From: Pseudorhizobium tarimense | GTDB lineage: Bacteria; Pseudomonadota; Alphaproteobacteria; Rhizobiales; Rhizobiaceae | Length of the DNA: 64,000 bases | NCBI RefSeq assembly: GCF_022968135.1 | Contig: NZ_JALJRA010000002.1 | Coordinates: 62,001-126,000, forward strand | Direction of reading: 5' to 3' | Shown: piece by piece, positions 1-10,660 of the stretch | Layout of the letters: each line of letters begins with the position of its first letter | Numbering within the stretch: position 1 is the stretch's first letter | Notes under the pieces: model-generated | Told to the model about the DNA's origin: nothing | Seen by the model: only the letters and a program-made list of their open reading frames with translations | The model's database searches: none | Program-made: the position numbers and the translations under genes

Positions 1-831
1 ATCTACAACAAGGCGGCATTCGAGGAAGTCGGCGTCGAGGTGCCGAAGACCGAGGAAGAATTCTTCGCGGTTCTCGAGAAGATCAAGGAAGACGGCAACT
101 ACATCCCGATGGCCATGGGCACGAAGGACCAGTGGGAAGCCGCGACCATGGGCTACTACAACATCGGCCCGAACTACTGGAAGGGCGAGGAAGGCCGCAA
201 GGCGCTCATCGCCGGCACGCAAAAGCTGACCGATCCGCAGTGGGTCGAGCCCTATGCGACGCTCGCCAAGTGGAAGGACTATCTCGGCGACGGCTTTGAG
301 GCGCAGACCTATCCGGACAGCCAGAACCTCTTCACCCTCGGCCGCGCCGCAATCTATCCGGCAGGTTCATGGGAAATCGCGCCGTTCAAGAGTCAGGCCG
401 ATTTCGAGATGGGCGCCTTCCCGCCGCCGGTAAAGGCCGAGGGTGACAAGTGCTACATCTCCGACCACAACGACATCGGCATCGGCCTCAATGCCGACAG
501 CGACAACAAGGAAGCCGCCAAGACCTTTCTGTCCTGGGTTGCTTCGCCGGAATTTGCTGAACTCTACGCGAACTCCGCACCGGGCTTCTTCAGCCTCAAC
601 TCCACGCCGGTGAAGATGGAAGACGAGCTCGCCCAGGAATTCGTTTCCTGGCGTGAAAACTGCGAAACGACGATCCGCCCAAGCGCGGCAATCGTCGGTC
701 GCGGCGATCCAAACCTCGACCTCGAAATGTGGCGCACCTCCGCCAACGTCATCAACGGCACGATGACGCCGGAGCAGGCTGGCGAAGAGACCCAGAAGGG
801 CCTCGACAGCTGGTACAAGCCCAAGCAGTAA
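1..831 (+). CDS. Sugar ABC transporter substrate-binding protein (5' partial)
   Basis: This is the C-terminal 276 residues of a periplasmic solute-binding protein of the CUT1/MalE-like (SBP family 1) class. The reading frame is open from base 1, so the signal peptide and first lobe lie outside the window. The segments YPAGSWEIAPF and DHNDIGIGLNADSDNKEAA, followed by a helix reading AAKTFLSWVASPEFAE, are typical of the second lobe of these proteins. The protein would deliver a carbohydrate to the two permeases encoded next. A gap of about 190 bases holding a repetitive element separates it from the permease. The family call is firm; the exact sugar cannot be read from the sequence. Confidence 0.9.
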   Translation: MYNKAAFEEVGVEVPKTEEEFFAVLEKIKEDGNYIPMAMGTKDQWEAATMGYYNIGPNYWKGEEGRKALIAGTQKLTDPQWVEPYATLAKWKDYLGDGFEAQTYPDSQNLFTLGRAAIYPAGSWEIAPFKSQADFEMGAFPPPVKAEGDKCYISDHNDIGIGLNADSDNKEAAKTFLSWVASPEFAELYANSAPGFFSLNSTPVKMEDELAQEFVSWRENCETTIRPSAAIVGRGDPNLDLEMWRTSANVINGTMTPEQAGEETQKGLDSWYKPKQ

Positions 832-850
832 GAGGCACCTTGAGCCTCTG

Positions 851-984
851 ACTGCCTCACCTGATCCTCTCCCCATTCGCGGGGAGAGGGACTTGCTTGC
901 ATCCTCCTTCGCGATCGTCCGCAACGACGCGGCATCCGCTTCCTCGACGAGACGGGAGACAATGGCGGCAGCCGGATGAGGGGC
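851..984. repeat. RIME-like intergenic palindromic element
   Basis: The gap between the binding-protein and permease genes starts with a perfect 9-bp hairpin (866-874 with 881-889, arms CCTCTCCCC/GGGGAGAGG) and ends in GCAGCCGGATGAGGGG. These two sequences are the hallmark ends of the rhizobial intergenic mosaic elements (RIME) scattered through Rhizobiaceae genomes. Its place inside an ABC operon suggests it affects differential expression of the highly expressed binding protein, for example as an RNA processing or stabilising hairpin. The middle part is diverged and the exact borders are estimates. Confidence 0.55.
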
Positions 985-1024
985 ATTTCAACAAGTTCGA
1001 CCGAAGTCGCCGTTCCGGGACCGC

Positions 1025-1978
1025 ATGATGAGCCAGTCTGATATCACCGTGACGGAGACAGCGACGCCCAAGCGGCCAGTCCGTTGGCACATCGCTGTGT
1101 TCCTGGCGCCGGCCTTCGTCGTTTATACCGCAGTGATGATCCTGCCGCTGATCGAGACGCTGCGCCTGTCGCTCTTCAACGTGGTTGGCGGCGAGCTCGC
1201 ATTCGTCGGCCTCGCCAATTTCGCGCAGCTCTTCGGCGATCCGCGGCTTGCGGCCGACTTCTGGAACGCGTTTTCCAACAACACGATCTTCTTCCTGATC
1301 CACATGGCGGTGCAGAACCCGATCGGCATTGCGCTTGCCGCCATGCTGTCCCTGCCGGGCCTGCGCTTCGCAGCCTTCTACCGCTCCGCAATCTTCGTCC
1401 CGACACTGCTGTCCTTCGTCATCGTCGGCTTCATCTGGAAGCTCATCCTCTCGCCGATCTGGGGGATTGCGCCCAACCTGATGGACCTCGTCGGACTGAA
1501 ATCCTTCTTCGGGCCCTGGCTCGGCAAGCCCGAAAGCGCGCTGATCACGGTCTCGCTGATTTCCGTCTGGCAATATGTCGGCATCCCGATGATGCTGATC
1601 TATGCCGCACTTTTGAACATTCCGGACGAGGTGCTGGAAGCGGCGGAGATCGACGGCATCACCGGCTGGAGCCAGTTCTGGAAGATCAAGCTGCCGCTGA
1701 TCCTGCCCTCGATCGGTATCATCTCGGTGCTGACCTTCGTCGGCAACTTCAACGCCTTCGACCTGATCTATACGGTCCAGGGCGCCCTGGCGGGTCCGGA
1801 CGGGTCGACCGATATTCTCGGCACGCTGCTCTACCGCACCTTCTTCGGCTTTCAGAACCAGATGGGCAATCCGCCGATGGGCGCGACGATCGCGACCGTG
1901 ATGTTCCTGATCATCCTGGCCGGCGTGTCGCTTTATCTCTTCGTCATCCAGCGGCGCATCCGCCGCTACCAGTTCTGA
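1025..1978 (+). CDS. Sugar ABC transporter permease (MalF/UgpA type)
   Basis: A 317-residue inner-membrane permease with six evident hydrophobic helices. The ABC-permease EAA loop (EAAEIDGITGWSQFWKIKLP) lies near residues 205-224, where it docks to the ATPase. Length and topology fit the MalF/UgpA group of CUT1 importers. Two ATGs are adjacent (1025 and 1028), so the start is uncertain by one codon. It is followed after 11 bases by the second permease gene, so they are surely cotranscribed. It forms the channel with that permease; the substrate is probably a mono- or disaccharide but is not identifiable. Confidence 0.93.
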   Translation: MMSQSDITVTETATPKRPVRWHIAVFLAPAFVVYTAVMILPLIETLRLSLFNVVGGELAFVGLANFAQLFGDPRLAADFWNAFSNNTIFFLIHMAVQNPIGIALAAMLSLPGLRFAAFYRSAIFVPTLLSFVIVGFIWKLILSPIWGIAPNLMDLVGLKSFFGPWLGKPESALITVSLISVWQYVGIPMMLIYAALLNIPDEVLEAAEIDGITGWSQFWKIKLPLILPSIGIISVLTFVGNFNAFDLIYTVQGALAGPDGSTDILGTLLYRTFFGFQNQMGNPPMGATIATVMFLIILAGVSLYLFVIQRRIRRYQF

Positions 1979-1989
1979 AGGGGCAGGCC

Positions 1990-2829
1990 ATGTCGAAAGC
2001 ACGCTCCTCCTTCCTTCGCACCGGCTTCGTCCATGTGGCGCTGATTGCCTACACGCTGATCGCGCTGTTTCCGGTCTTCCTGACGCTGGTGAACTCGCTG
2101 AAGAGCCGCAATGCCATCTTCCGGGAACCGATGGCCCTGCCGACGCCGAAGACCTTCAGCCTGATCGGCTACGAAACGGTGCTGAGCCAGGGTGATTTCT
2201 TCGGCTATTTCCAGAACAGCCTGATCGTGACGGTGGTCTCCATCGCGCTCGTGCTGCTGTTCGGCGCCATGGCGGCCTTCGCGCTTTCCGAATACCGCTT
2301 CCGCGGCAACATGCTGTTAGGGCTCTACCTGGCGCTCGGTATTATGATCCCGATCCGGCTCGGCACGGTAGCGATCCTGCAGGGCATGGTAGCCACGGGG
2401 CTCGTCAACACGCTGACCGCGCTGATCCTCGTCTACACGGCGCAGGGCCTGCCGCTAGCGATCTTCATCCTCTCGGAATTTATGCGCACCGTTTCCGACG
2501 ACCTGAAGAGCGCCGGGCGCATCGACGGGCTGTCGGAATATGCGATCTTCTTCCGCCTCGTGCTGCCGCTGGTGCGCCCTGCCATGGCGACGGTCGCCGT
2601 CTTCACCATGATCCCCATCTGGAACGACCTGTGGTTCCCGCTGATCCTCGCCCCCGGTGAGGCGACCAAGACGATCACGCTCGGCGCCCAGATGTTCATC
2701 GGCCAGTACGTCACCAACTGGAACGCCGTTCTCTCGGCCCTGTCGCTGGCGATCCTGCCGGTGCTGGTCCTCTACGTCATCTTCTCGCGGCAGCTGATCC
2801 GCGGCATTACCTCGGGAGCCGTGAAGTGA
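1990..2829 (+). CDS. Sugar ABC transporter permease (MalG/UgpE type)
   Basis: A 279-residue permease, the second half of the membrane channel. The chosen ATG at 1990 follows GGGGCAGGCC and gives the normal family N-terminus (short basic stretch, then a membrane helix). The frame is open further upstream, but that extension reads against the first permease in another frame and is not membrane-like. The EAA loop (SAGRIDGLSEYAIFFRLVLP) is near residues 172-191. The stop overlaps the start of the next gene (GTGA), a sign of translational coupling within the import operon. Confidence 0.93.
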   Translation: MSKARSSFLRTGFVHVALIAYTLIALFPVFLTLVNSLKSRNAIFREPMALPTPKTFSLIGYETVLSQGDFFGYFQNSLIVTVVSIALVLLFGAMAAFALSEYRFRGNMLLGLYLALGIMIPIRLGTVAILQGMVATGLVNTLTALILVYTAQGLPLAIFILSEFMRTVSDDLKSAGRIDGLSEYAIFFRLVLPLVRPAMATVAVFTMIPIWNDLWFPLILAPGEATKTITLGAQMFIGQYVTNWNAVLSALSLAILPVLVLYVIFSRQLIRGITSGAVK

Positions 2830-3890
2830 GTTCTGAAACCAAGCCCATCCGCGTCCTCGTCGCCGGCCTCGGCAATATGGGACGCAGCCATGCGCTCGCC
2901 TACCACAACAACCCCGGCTTCGAGATCGTCGGCCTCGTCAATCGATCAGAAGCGGCGCTGCCGGAGGAGCTGCAGGGTTACACCATCCATCCGTCCTTCC
3001 CGGAGGCGCTGGCCGAGCTGAAGCCGGACCTCTGCTCCATCTGCACCTATTCCGACAGCCACGCCGACTACGCGGTCACGGCCTTCGAGGCCGGCTGCCA
3101 TGTCTTCGTCGAGAAGCCGCTGGCAACCACGGTTGCCGATGCAGAGCGTGTAGTGGCGGCGGCGAAGGCGGCCGAGCGCAAGCTCGTCATAGGCTACATC
3201 CTGCGCCATCACCCGTCCTGGATGCGGCTGATCGAGGAGGCGCGCAAGCTCGGGCCGCCTTACGTCTTCCGAATGAACCTCAACCAGCAGTCCTCGGGCC
3301 CGACCTGGGAAACGCACAAGGCGCTGATGCAGACGACCTCTCCCATTGTCGACTGTGGCGTCCATTATGTCGACGTCATGTGCCAGATCACCGATGCCAA
3401 GCCGGTGCAGGTGCGCGGCGTGGGCCTGCGTCTTTCCGACGAGGTGGCGCCGGACATGTACAATTACGGCCACCTGCAGGTGATGTTCGACGACGGCTCG
3501 GTCGGCTGGTACGAGGCCGGCTGGGGGCCGATGATCTCCGAGACCGCCTTCTTCGTGAAGGACGTGATGTCGCCGAAAGGCTCGGTCTCGATCGTCATGG
3601 ATCCGAACGCCAAGTCGGACGATATCGACACCCACACCAAGACCTCGGTGATCCGCGTGCACGATGCCGACACGGGGCCTGACGGCAGGTTCCTGCGGCC
3701 GGACGAGGACCTGGCGATGGCCGGCGAGCCGGGGCACCAGGATCTCTGCGACCTCGAGCAGGCCTATGTGCTGAAGGCGATCCGCGAGGACATCGATCTC
3801 GACCGCCACATGAACGACGCCGTGCAGTCGCTGCGTATCTGCCTGGCGGCCGACCAGAGCGTGCGCACCGGCGCGCCGGTCATTCTATAA
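2826..3890 (+). CDS. Gfo/Idh/MocA family oxidoreductase
   Basis: A 354-residue NAD(P)-dependent sugar or polyol dehydrogenase. The N-terminal Rossmann fold shows [15 protein letters not shown] near residues 11-25, and the family motif EKPLATT lies near residue 95 and carries the catalytic lysine. The GTG start overlaps the permease stop by four bases. Its position inside a CUT1 importer operon indicates that it oxidises the imported sugar, sugar acid or inositol-like compound, or an early derivative of it. Members of this family differ widely in substrate, so no specific name is given. Confidence 0.9.
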   Translation: MSSETKPIRVLVAGLGNMGRSHALAYHNNPGFEIVGLVNRSEAALPEELQGYTIHPSFPEALAELKPDLCSICTYSDSHADYAVTAFEAGCHVFVEKPLATTVADAERVVAAAKAAERKLVIGYILRHHPSWMRLIEEARKLGPPYVFRMNLNQQSSGPTWETHKALMQTTSPIVDCGVHYVDVMCQITDAKPVQVRGVGLRLSDEVAPDMYNYGHLQVMFDDGSVGWYEAGWGPMISETAFFVKDVMSPKGSVSIVMDPNAKSDDIDTHTKTSVIRVHDADTGPDGRFLRPDEDLAMAGEPGHQDLCDLEQAYVLKAIREDIDLDRHMNDAVQSLRICLAADQSVRTGAPVIL

Positions 3891-3901
3891 GGAAGAACGC
3901 C

Positions 3902-4906
3902 TTGGGTTCGCTGCAACTTTCTTCGATCCGCAAGTCCTTCGGCACGCATGAGGTGCTGAAGGGCATAGACCTGGAGGTGAAGGACGGGGAGTTCGTCATC
4001 TTCGTCGGCCCCTCCGGCTGCGGAAAATCGACGCTGCTGCGCGTGATTGCCGGCCTGGAGGATGCGACCTCGGGAAGCGTGCGCATTGATGGGGCGGAAG
4101 TGGTCAACACGCCGCCGGCCAAGCGCGGCATCGCCATGGTCTTCCAGTCCTACGCGCTTTATCCGCACCTGACGGTGAAGGACAATATGGGGCTTGGCCT
4201 GAAGCAGGCGGGCGAGGGGAAGGCGGTGATCGAGGAGCGGGTGGCGAAAGCCTCGACCATGCTGTCGCTTGACCCCTATCTCGCCCGTCGCCCGGCGGAA
4301 CTTTCCGGCGGCCAGCGCCAGCGCGTCGCAATCGGTCGTGCCATCGTGCGCGAACCGAAGCTTTTCCTGTTCGACGAGCCGCTCTCCAACCTCGATGCGG
4401 CGCTGCGCGTCCAGACGCGGCTTGAGATCGCGGCCCTCCACCGGCGCCTGAAGGCGACGATGATCTACGTCACCCACGACCAGGTGGAAGCGATGACGCT
4501 GGCCGACAAGATCGTCGTCCTGAGCGCCGGCGCCATCGAGCAGATCGGCTCGCCGATGGAGCTCTACAACCGCCCGGCCAACCTCTTCGTCGCAGGCTTC
4601 ATCGGCTCCCCGCAGATGAACTTCATCGAGGCAGGACGACTCAACGAGACGAATGCTTCCACGATCGGCATCCGGCCCGAGCACATTACGCTGTCGCGTG
4701 AGGCCGGCACCTGGAAGGGCCGGGTGGAGCATGTCGAGCATCTGGGCGCCGACACCATCGTCTATCTGGAAACGGACGTGACGGGCCTGCTGACGGTGCG
4801 CCTCTTCGGCGAGCACCCCTATGCGGCTGACGACATCGTCTACGCCACGCCGGATGCCGCCAGCATGCACCGCTTCGACGCCGAAGGCCGAGCGATCCGG
4901 GCCTGA
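3902..4906 (+). CDS. Sugar ABC transporter ATP-binding protein (MalK/UgpC type)
   Basis: A 334-residue ATPase that energises the importer. Visible motifs are Walker [10 protein letters not shown] (residues 36-44), the signature LSGGQRQR (about 133) and Walker B LFLFDEP (about 155). A C-terminal OB-type regulatory domain typical of MalK/UgpC follows, with GIRPEHI as its recognisable motif. The start is a TTG at 3902, which places the usual [11 protein letters not shown] strand at the N-terminus. It is the last gene of the operon and converges on the hydrolase gene that ends at 4923. Confidence 0.93.
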   Translation: MGSLQLSSIRKSFGTHEVLKGIDLEVKDGEFVIFVGPSGCGKSTLLRVIAGLEDATSGSVRIDGAEVVNTPPAKRGIAMVFQSYALYPHLTVKDNMGLGLKQAGEGKAVIEERVAKASTMLSLDPYLARRPAELSGGQRQRVAIGRAIVREPKLFLFDEPLSNLDAALRVQTRLEIAALHRRLKATMIYVTHDQVEAMTLADKIVVLSAGAIEQIGSPMELYNRPANLFVAGFIGSPQMNFIEAGRLNETNASTIGIRPEHITLSREAGTWKGRVEHVEHLGADTIVYLETDVTGLLTVRLFGEHPYAADDIVYATPDAASMHRFDAEGRAIRA

Positions 4907-4922
4907 GGGCTCACCTCAGCGC

Positions 4923-6191
4923 TTACTGAGCGACCGTCGAAACGATGGTGTTCTCGATCGAGCGGCCGACGCGGTTGATCTGCTCGCCATAGGTCCGGCG
5001 GGTGTCGGGGTCGAAGACGGCGATCGGTGCGCTGACCGTGGCACTCGCCACGCCTCCTACCGTCTGCGCCGTGCCGAGCGCGATCGCGCCCAGGCGGTCG
5101 CCAAGCGCCACGCCGCCGGTGGTGATCTCCTGCCCGGCGAGCAGGCGCGAACCGATCAGCTGCACGACCTGCGGGCTTTGCGCGAACTTGCCGTGGTTCA
5201 GCGGATCGCCGCTTTCGAGCGCCGTCAGGTCGAGAACGGTGATCCCGGCCTTCTCGAACTCGGACCGGTAGGGCTCAACTGTTGGGTCGATCTGCCCCAG
5301 CCGGTCGATGCTGCCGGAAATGCGCCGAGACAGCTGCAGTGCCCGGTCGTCGCGTGAAACGAAGAGGGTGAAGTGCGGCCCGTCCTCGCCGATCGTCTCG
5401 AGCTGCTGGCCGAACACGTCGACGTCAAGATCGGGCGAAGCAAGGATGACGTTGCGGATCTTCGGCTCGACGCGGCCCTCGCGGATCGCCATCTGGCGCA
5501 GCGCCTCCACCGTCAGCCAGGATCCCATGGAGTGGGCAAGCACCACGACGTCGGCCACCTGCGGATCATCGGCGATCTGGTCGAGCACGCGCTCCAGCCC
5601 GTCGCGCGAGTAGTTCGCGCTTTCCTTGTCGTAATTGTAGTCGAAGATCGAAGCGCGCGACGGCCAGGTGAAGAGCACGGGCGCTGCCTCGGCATTGGAA
5701 TCATGAACGATCTGCGCGAAGCGGTAGACGGCCTCCTCGTAGCGGTTGTTGAAGCCGTGGACGAAGACGAGCACCCGCTTGCTCGGCGGCAGGTGCTTTG
5801 AAAGCCAGCGGTTGGCGCCCTTCTCCGTCTGGACCGGCTCGACCCGCACGGTCGCAAATTCCGTGGCGGGATCGGCCGGCAGCCGCTTCGGCCATTGCAC
5901 CTCGCCAATCTCGCGATTGGCATCGGGCGGAATGGACACGGTAATGGCGGTCGCTTCGAGATCCTGGCCGCGCTCGCCGGAAAACAGGATGCCCGGATCC
6001 CTGGAAGGCTGGCGCGTCGTCGCGACGAAAATGTCGACCTCTTCGCCCGGCGCTGCCGCCGAGGCCGTCGGGATCAGCACCCCTTCCGGCCGCCCCGCAC
6101 AGCCGGAAAGGCTCAACGCGAGAAGAAGGGGAAGAAACGCTGCCCGCAGGCGACGGGAAGAATGAGCGGCGCCGGTGATCATGCGGCCCAT
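4923..6191 (-). CDS. Alpha/beta hydrolase lipoprotein (DUF900 family)
   Basis: A 422-residue exported esterase-like protein. The N-terminus has a basic stretch, a hydrophobic core and a lipobox (LSGC), predicting a lipid-anchored envelope protein. The DUF900 alpha/beta-hydrolase core follows: VLVFVHGFNNRYEEAVYR is the oxyanion-side strand, and AHSMGS (near residue 220) is the nucleophile elbow with the catalytic serine. The C-terminal 100 residues are not recognisable. A second in-frame ATG at 6182 could also be the start, and no strong ribosome site separates the two. The natural substrate is unknown. Confidence 0.85.
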   Translation of the reverse strand: MGRMITGAAHSSRRLRAAFLPLLLALSLSGCAGRPEGVLIPTASAAAPGEEVDIFVATTRQPSRDPGILFSGERGQDLEATAITVSIPPDANREIGEVQWPKRLPADPATEFATVRVEPVQTEKGANRWLSKHLPPSKRVLVFVHGFNNRYEEAVYRFAQIVHDSNAEAAPVLFTWPSRASIFDYNYDKESANYSRDGLERVLDQIADDPQVADVVVLAHSMGSWLTVEALRQMAIREGRVEPKIRNVILASPDLDVDVFGQQLETIGEDGPHFTLFVSRDDRALQLSRRISGSIDRLGQIDPTVEPYRSEFEKAGITVLDLTALESGDPLNHGKFAQSPQVVQLIGSRLLAGQEITTGGVALGDRLGAIALGTAQTVGGVASATVSAPIAVFDPDTRRTYGEQINRVGRSIENTIVSTVAQ

Positions 6192-6289
6192 TCAGCGGGA
6201 ATGGGGGCGGATGTCAATGCTGTGAGTAAGACGTTGGAGCTTGGGGCGCAACGCCCACGTAAGCTTGTCACACGTTAAGATTGCGGACT

Positions 6290-7507
6290 CTAGCGTTCAG
6301 TTGGCTCAACGGCGACAATTCCCGTGACCGGCACGCCCGTGCCGCTGAAGCCGGTGAGCACTCCGCCACATGGTTGGATGGCCTTGACTTCGTCAATGGT
6401 CGCCATTGCGAGGTAATTATCGGGCGACGCAATCCGCTCAGCTTTCCCATCTGAGGTAGCCGCGTACACTGAGCCGATCTTGTCAGAGGTCACGTTAGCT
6501 AAGACATCAGATGCCGCTTTCCCCCAAGCTGGGGGTAGATCGGCACAAGCAACTGTGATGGCATTGTCTTTTTCCGGTGCCTGGTACTCGCATCCATCGC
6601 GCGTCATTTCCAAGACAGATTCGTCAACTTCAATAGTTTCGGCGTTGCAAGATTTGAAGGTGACTTTGCCTGCATTCCTCGCGATGACGTAACCAAACAC
6701 GCCGAAAGATCCTTTGAGCTTGTACGGGCCCTCTACCAGCAACAACGTTTCTGACCATACAGGTATCGATTGGAAGCCAGGATCTTGTTGCCCCAGTTCG
6801 CTTCCCTGAGGGGTAGCTTGCTGCTGTTGTTGCGCGAAAGCGTCTACAGCCAAGCCGACAGTTATCATCGCTAACAGGCTAGTTCGCGCAATTCTCATTG
6901 ACCAGTCGCCTCCTCCGTTCAGCAGATAGATAATCCTGCCCTCTTTGTTGATCGCGAACATAAGGGCATACGAACACGGGAAATACGCGTCCCGGCATAA
7001 GACATACATTTCATCAGTCAGCCCGATAATTTGCCGTAATCGACGCTCCTTGCTGCATGTCTGAAAGATGGATGCCGCGTCGTTCGTGGCAGGTTGATTG
7101 AGAACAGGAATAGAGATGGACTTCTGACCATTCCAGACGTGCTTGGCCATCTTTGCAGCAGCGCGTGCAGCAGCATCGTCAATCACGAATAGAAACAAGG
7201 CGAGGCCGACGATAGCAAAAATGAAGCTTAATCGCTTGACAGTTTTATGAACTCGCGTCGTCACTAGGTACCCGATGACGAATAGCGCGACCGCGCAATA
7301 CATGATGACGCCACCGGACTTCAACGGCACGAAGGCATAAGCTAGGACCGTGCTGAGCGCGATCGATACCTGGGTCGCATCGATACCGAACTCTGCGAGG
7401 TATTTGACCAAGTATGCCCAGCCCGCGAAATAGATTATCGCAATTGGCAAGGCCGCAGCGATAGCTTCATATAGCGCCGTGCGAACGGTGTTCATTGGTT
7501 GCCCCAC
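6290..7507 (-). CDS. Hypothetical membrane/exported protein, possibly two genes read as one
   Basis: A continuous 405-codon frame with two unlike halves. Residues 1-203 hold about four hydrophobic segments and look like a small inner-membrane protein. Then, in the same frame, comes a second start-like sequence (MRIARTSLLAMITVGLAVDA, then AFAQ) that reads as a complete Sec signal peptide, followed by about 180 polar residues with paired cysteines. The junction codon before this internal start is TGG, one base away from a stop. Base composition looks lower in GC than the neighbours, which suggests acquisition. I recognise no family. It may be a natural fusion or two genes joined by loss of a stop. 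Confidence 0.6.
   Translation of the reverse strand: MGQPMNTVRTALYEAIAAALPIAIIYFAGWAYLVKYLAEFGIDATQVSIALSTVLAYAFVPLKSGGVIMYCAVALFVIGYLVTTRVHKTVKRLSFIFAIVGLALFLFVIDDAAARAAAKMAKHVWNGQKSISIPVLNQPATNDAASIFQTCSKERRLRQIIGLTDEMYVLCRDAYFPCSYALMFAINKEGRIIYLLNGGGDWSMRIARTSLLAMITVGLAVDAFAQQQQQATPQGSELGQQDPGFQSIPVWSETLLLVEGPYKLKGSFGVFGYVIARNAGKVTFKSCNAETIEVDESVLEMTRDGCEYQAPEKDNAITVACADLPPAWGKAASDVLANVTSDKIGSVYAATSDGKAERIASPDNYLAMATIDEVKAIQPCGGVLTGFSGTGVPVTGIVAVEPTER
6896..6916 (-). promoter_or_regulatory. Internal ribosome-binding site and start codon
   Basis: On the minus strand GGAGGAGG (6916-6909) sits 10 bases before an in-frame ATG (6898-6896). That ATG begins a textbook signal peptide. This would give a separate 202-residue exported protein (6290-6898) from the downstream half of the longer frame. 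It is the best ribosome site in the region, and the outer start at 7507 has none as good. Confidence 0.55.
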
Positions 7508-7667
7508 TGGAGATATGCAACCTTGACCCGAAGTGGCCGTCTGATCAAGCTGGATCGTCGCTTACTAGCAGTAGGACTGGCACTGTCGACCGTGCCCGAA
7601 TTGTATGTCAGGTAGACAGGGTAAGCTAATTGTTTCTAACTGACGTTTATGGACACGGGAAGAAACT

Positions 7668-7743
<76 letters not shown>

Positions 7744-7852
7744 ATCAGGGTGGTCCGGCGTGATGTCCGGTCCTGGGAAACTCGCGGGCGCGTCGCCCGG
7801 AGTGGCGGCTTCTTACTTCCGGTTTTTGGAGAGTGCAAGCCGTAAATGCGTG

Positions 7853-7881
7853 GCCCGGCGAAATTTGTCAGTTCGCCGGGC
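7853..7881 (-). terminator. Stem-loop downstream of the FYDLN gene
   Basis: A perfect 10-bp GC-rich hairpin (GCCCGGCGAA/TTCGCCGGGC, 9-nt loop) lies 14 bases past the stop of the minus-strand gene ending at 7895. No U-run follows, so it could be a weak terminator or a 3'-end stabilising hairpin. Confidence 0.4.
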
Positions 7882-7894
7882 GATCGTTCGTCGA

Positions 7895-8281
7895 TCAGAC
7901 TTCGTCGTCGTCGCCGGTCACGCCGATGATGCCGCTCATGTCGTCATTATCGTCGTCTTCGTCGGCTTCCAGGAAGGTGTCGTCATCGTCGTCGCCTTCG
8001 ATCTCGACGTCATCGTCGCCCATATCCGGCAGGTCATCGCCGTTGGAATCGTCGCTGTCGTCGTTGGTCGTCAGTTCGACTTCCGTGTTCTCGGTATCGA
8101 CTTCCTGAATTTCCTCTTCCTCGGCCTGCTCCATCTTCATCTGGGCCGTGTTCTCCTCGAAGAAGGAGAGCGGCCAGGACTTGCCGGTATAGGGGGAAAC
8201 AACCGGGTCGCGGTTGAGGTCGTAGAACTTCTTGCCGGTATCCGGGTCGGTACGTTTGGTTCCGAGTTCCGCTTTTGCCAC
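7895..8281 (-). CDS. TIGR02300 family protein (FYDLN acid domain)
   Basis: A 128-residue protein with a conserved N-terminal module (AKAELGTKRTDPDTGKKFYD, then LNRDPVVSPYTG) and a long, very acidic Asp/Glu tail. This is the alphaproteobacterial TIGR02300 family, of unknown function. The start chosen is GTG at 8281, preceded by a GAGG ribosome site 9 bases upstream. The frame is open to 8431, but that stretch is not conserved-looking. It is divergent from aroA, an arrangement common in rhizobia. The acidic tail suggests binding to a basic partner; that is inference. Confidence 0.88.
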   Translation of the reverse strand: MAKAELGTKRTDPDTGKKFYDLNRDPVVSPYTGKSWPLSFFEENTAQMKMEQAEEEEIQEVDTENTEVELTTNDDSDDSNGDDLPDMGDDDVEIEGDDDDDTFLEADEDDDNDDMSGIIGVTGDDDEV

Positions 8282-8397
8282 TGTGAAAGCCTCGTGAGTC
8301 TGGCCGATCAGGTCGGCTTGGCCGCCGGAGCGGCTGTCAACGGGTGAGAAACTAAGCCGGTCCCCATAAGGCCTGTGCTCTTTTCTGTCAAAGGTAA

Positions 8398-9875
<1,478 letters not shown>

Positions 9876-9876
<1 letters not shown>

Positions 9877-10511
9877 TGGGCTTCGTCATCGCCATCGACG
9901 GTCCGGCAGCGGCGGGCAAGGGAACACTGTCGCGCCGGATCGCCGAGACCTACGGCTTCCAGCACCTCGACACCGGTCTTACCTACCGCGCCACCGCCAA
10001 GGCGCTTCTCGATGCGGGCCTGCCGCTCGATGACGAAGAGGTGGCGGCAAGGATGGCGCGCGAGGTGGATCTCGGCGGTCTTGATCGCTCGGTCCTGTCG
10101 CGCCATGAAATTGGCGAGGCAGCGTCGAAGATCGCGGTGATGCCGTCGGTGCGCCGGGCACTGGTCGAGGCGCAGCAGGCCTTTTCGCGACGCGAGCCGG
10201 GAACGGTGCTGGACGGCCGCGATATCGGCACCGTCGTCTGCCCCGATGCGCCGGTAAAGCTCTATGTCACGGCCTCGCCGGAGGTGCGCGCCAGACGTCG
10301 CTATGACGAGATTACCTCAGGGGGCGGTGCGGCGGATTTGGATGAAATCTTCGCCGACGTGAAGAAGCGTGACGAGCGCGACATGGGCCGTGCCGACAGC
10401 CCGCTGAAGCCGGCGGACGATGCACACTTGCTAGATACCTCGGAAATGAGTATAGAAGCCGCGTTTCAGGCCGCGAAGAGCCTTATCGACGCTGCCTTGA
10501 AGAAGAATTGA
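9876..10511 (+). CDS. cmk: Cytidylate kinase
   Basis: A 211-residue cytosolic kinase that phosphorylates CMP and dCMP. The P-loop GPAAAGKGT is at residues 9-17. The [11 protein letters not shown] segment, [13 protein letters not shown] and the ARRRYDE lid region are diagnostic of the family. Its ATG shares one base with the aroA stop, so it is translationally coupled. rpsA follows 149 bases later, the widely conserved aroA-cmk-rpsA order. Confidence 0.97.
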
Positions 10512-10660
10512 CGCCTGCCGGGTTCCGGCACGTCAGCTTAAGCTCGCAGATCAGTCCTTGCGCCGGATTGCCTCCAAGACGAGGCGGACTGACTACGAGC
10601 GTGTTCAACACGAACCACCGGCGCATATGTGTCCTTGAAAGGGCACTCTCAGGAGATTTC

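Noticed and set aside
1084..1989. Upstream extension of the second permease frame over the first permease gene
   Set aside because: The extension reads as Arg/His/Ala-rich non-membrane sequence in another frame of a clear permease gene; the ATG at 1990 gives the family start.
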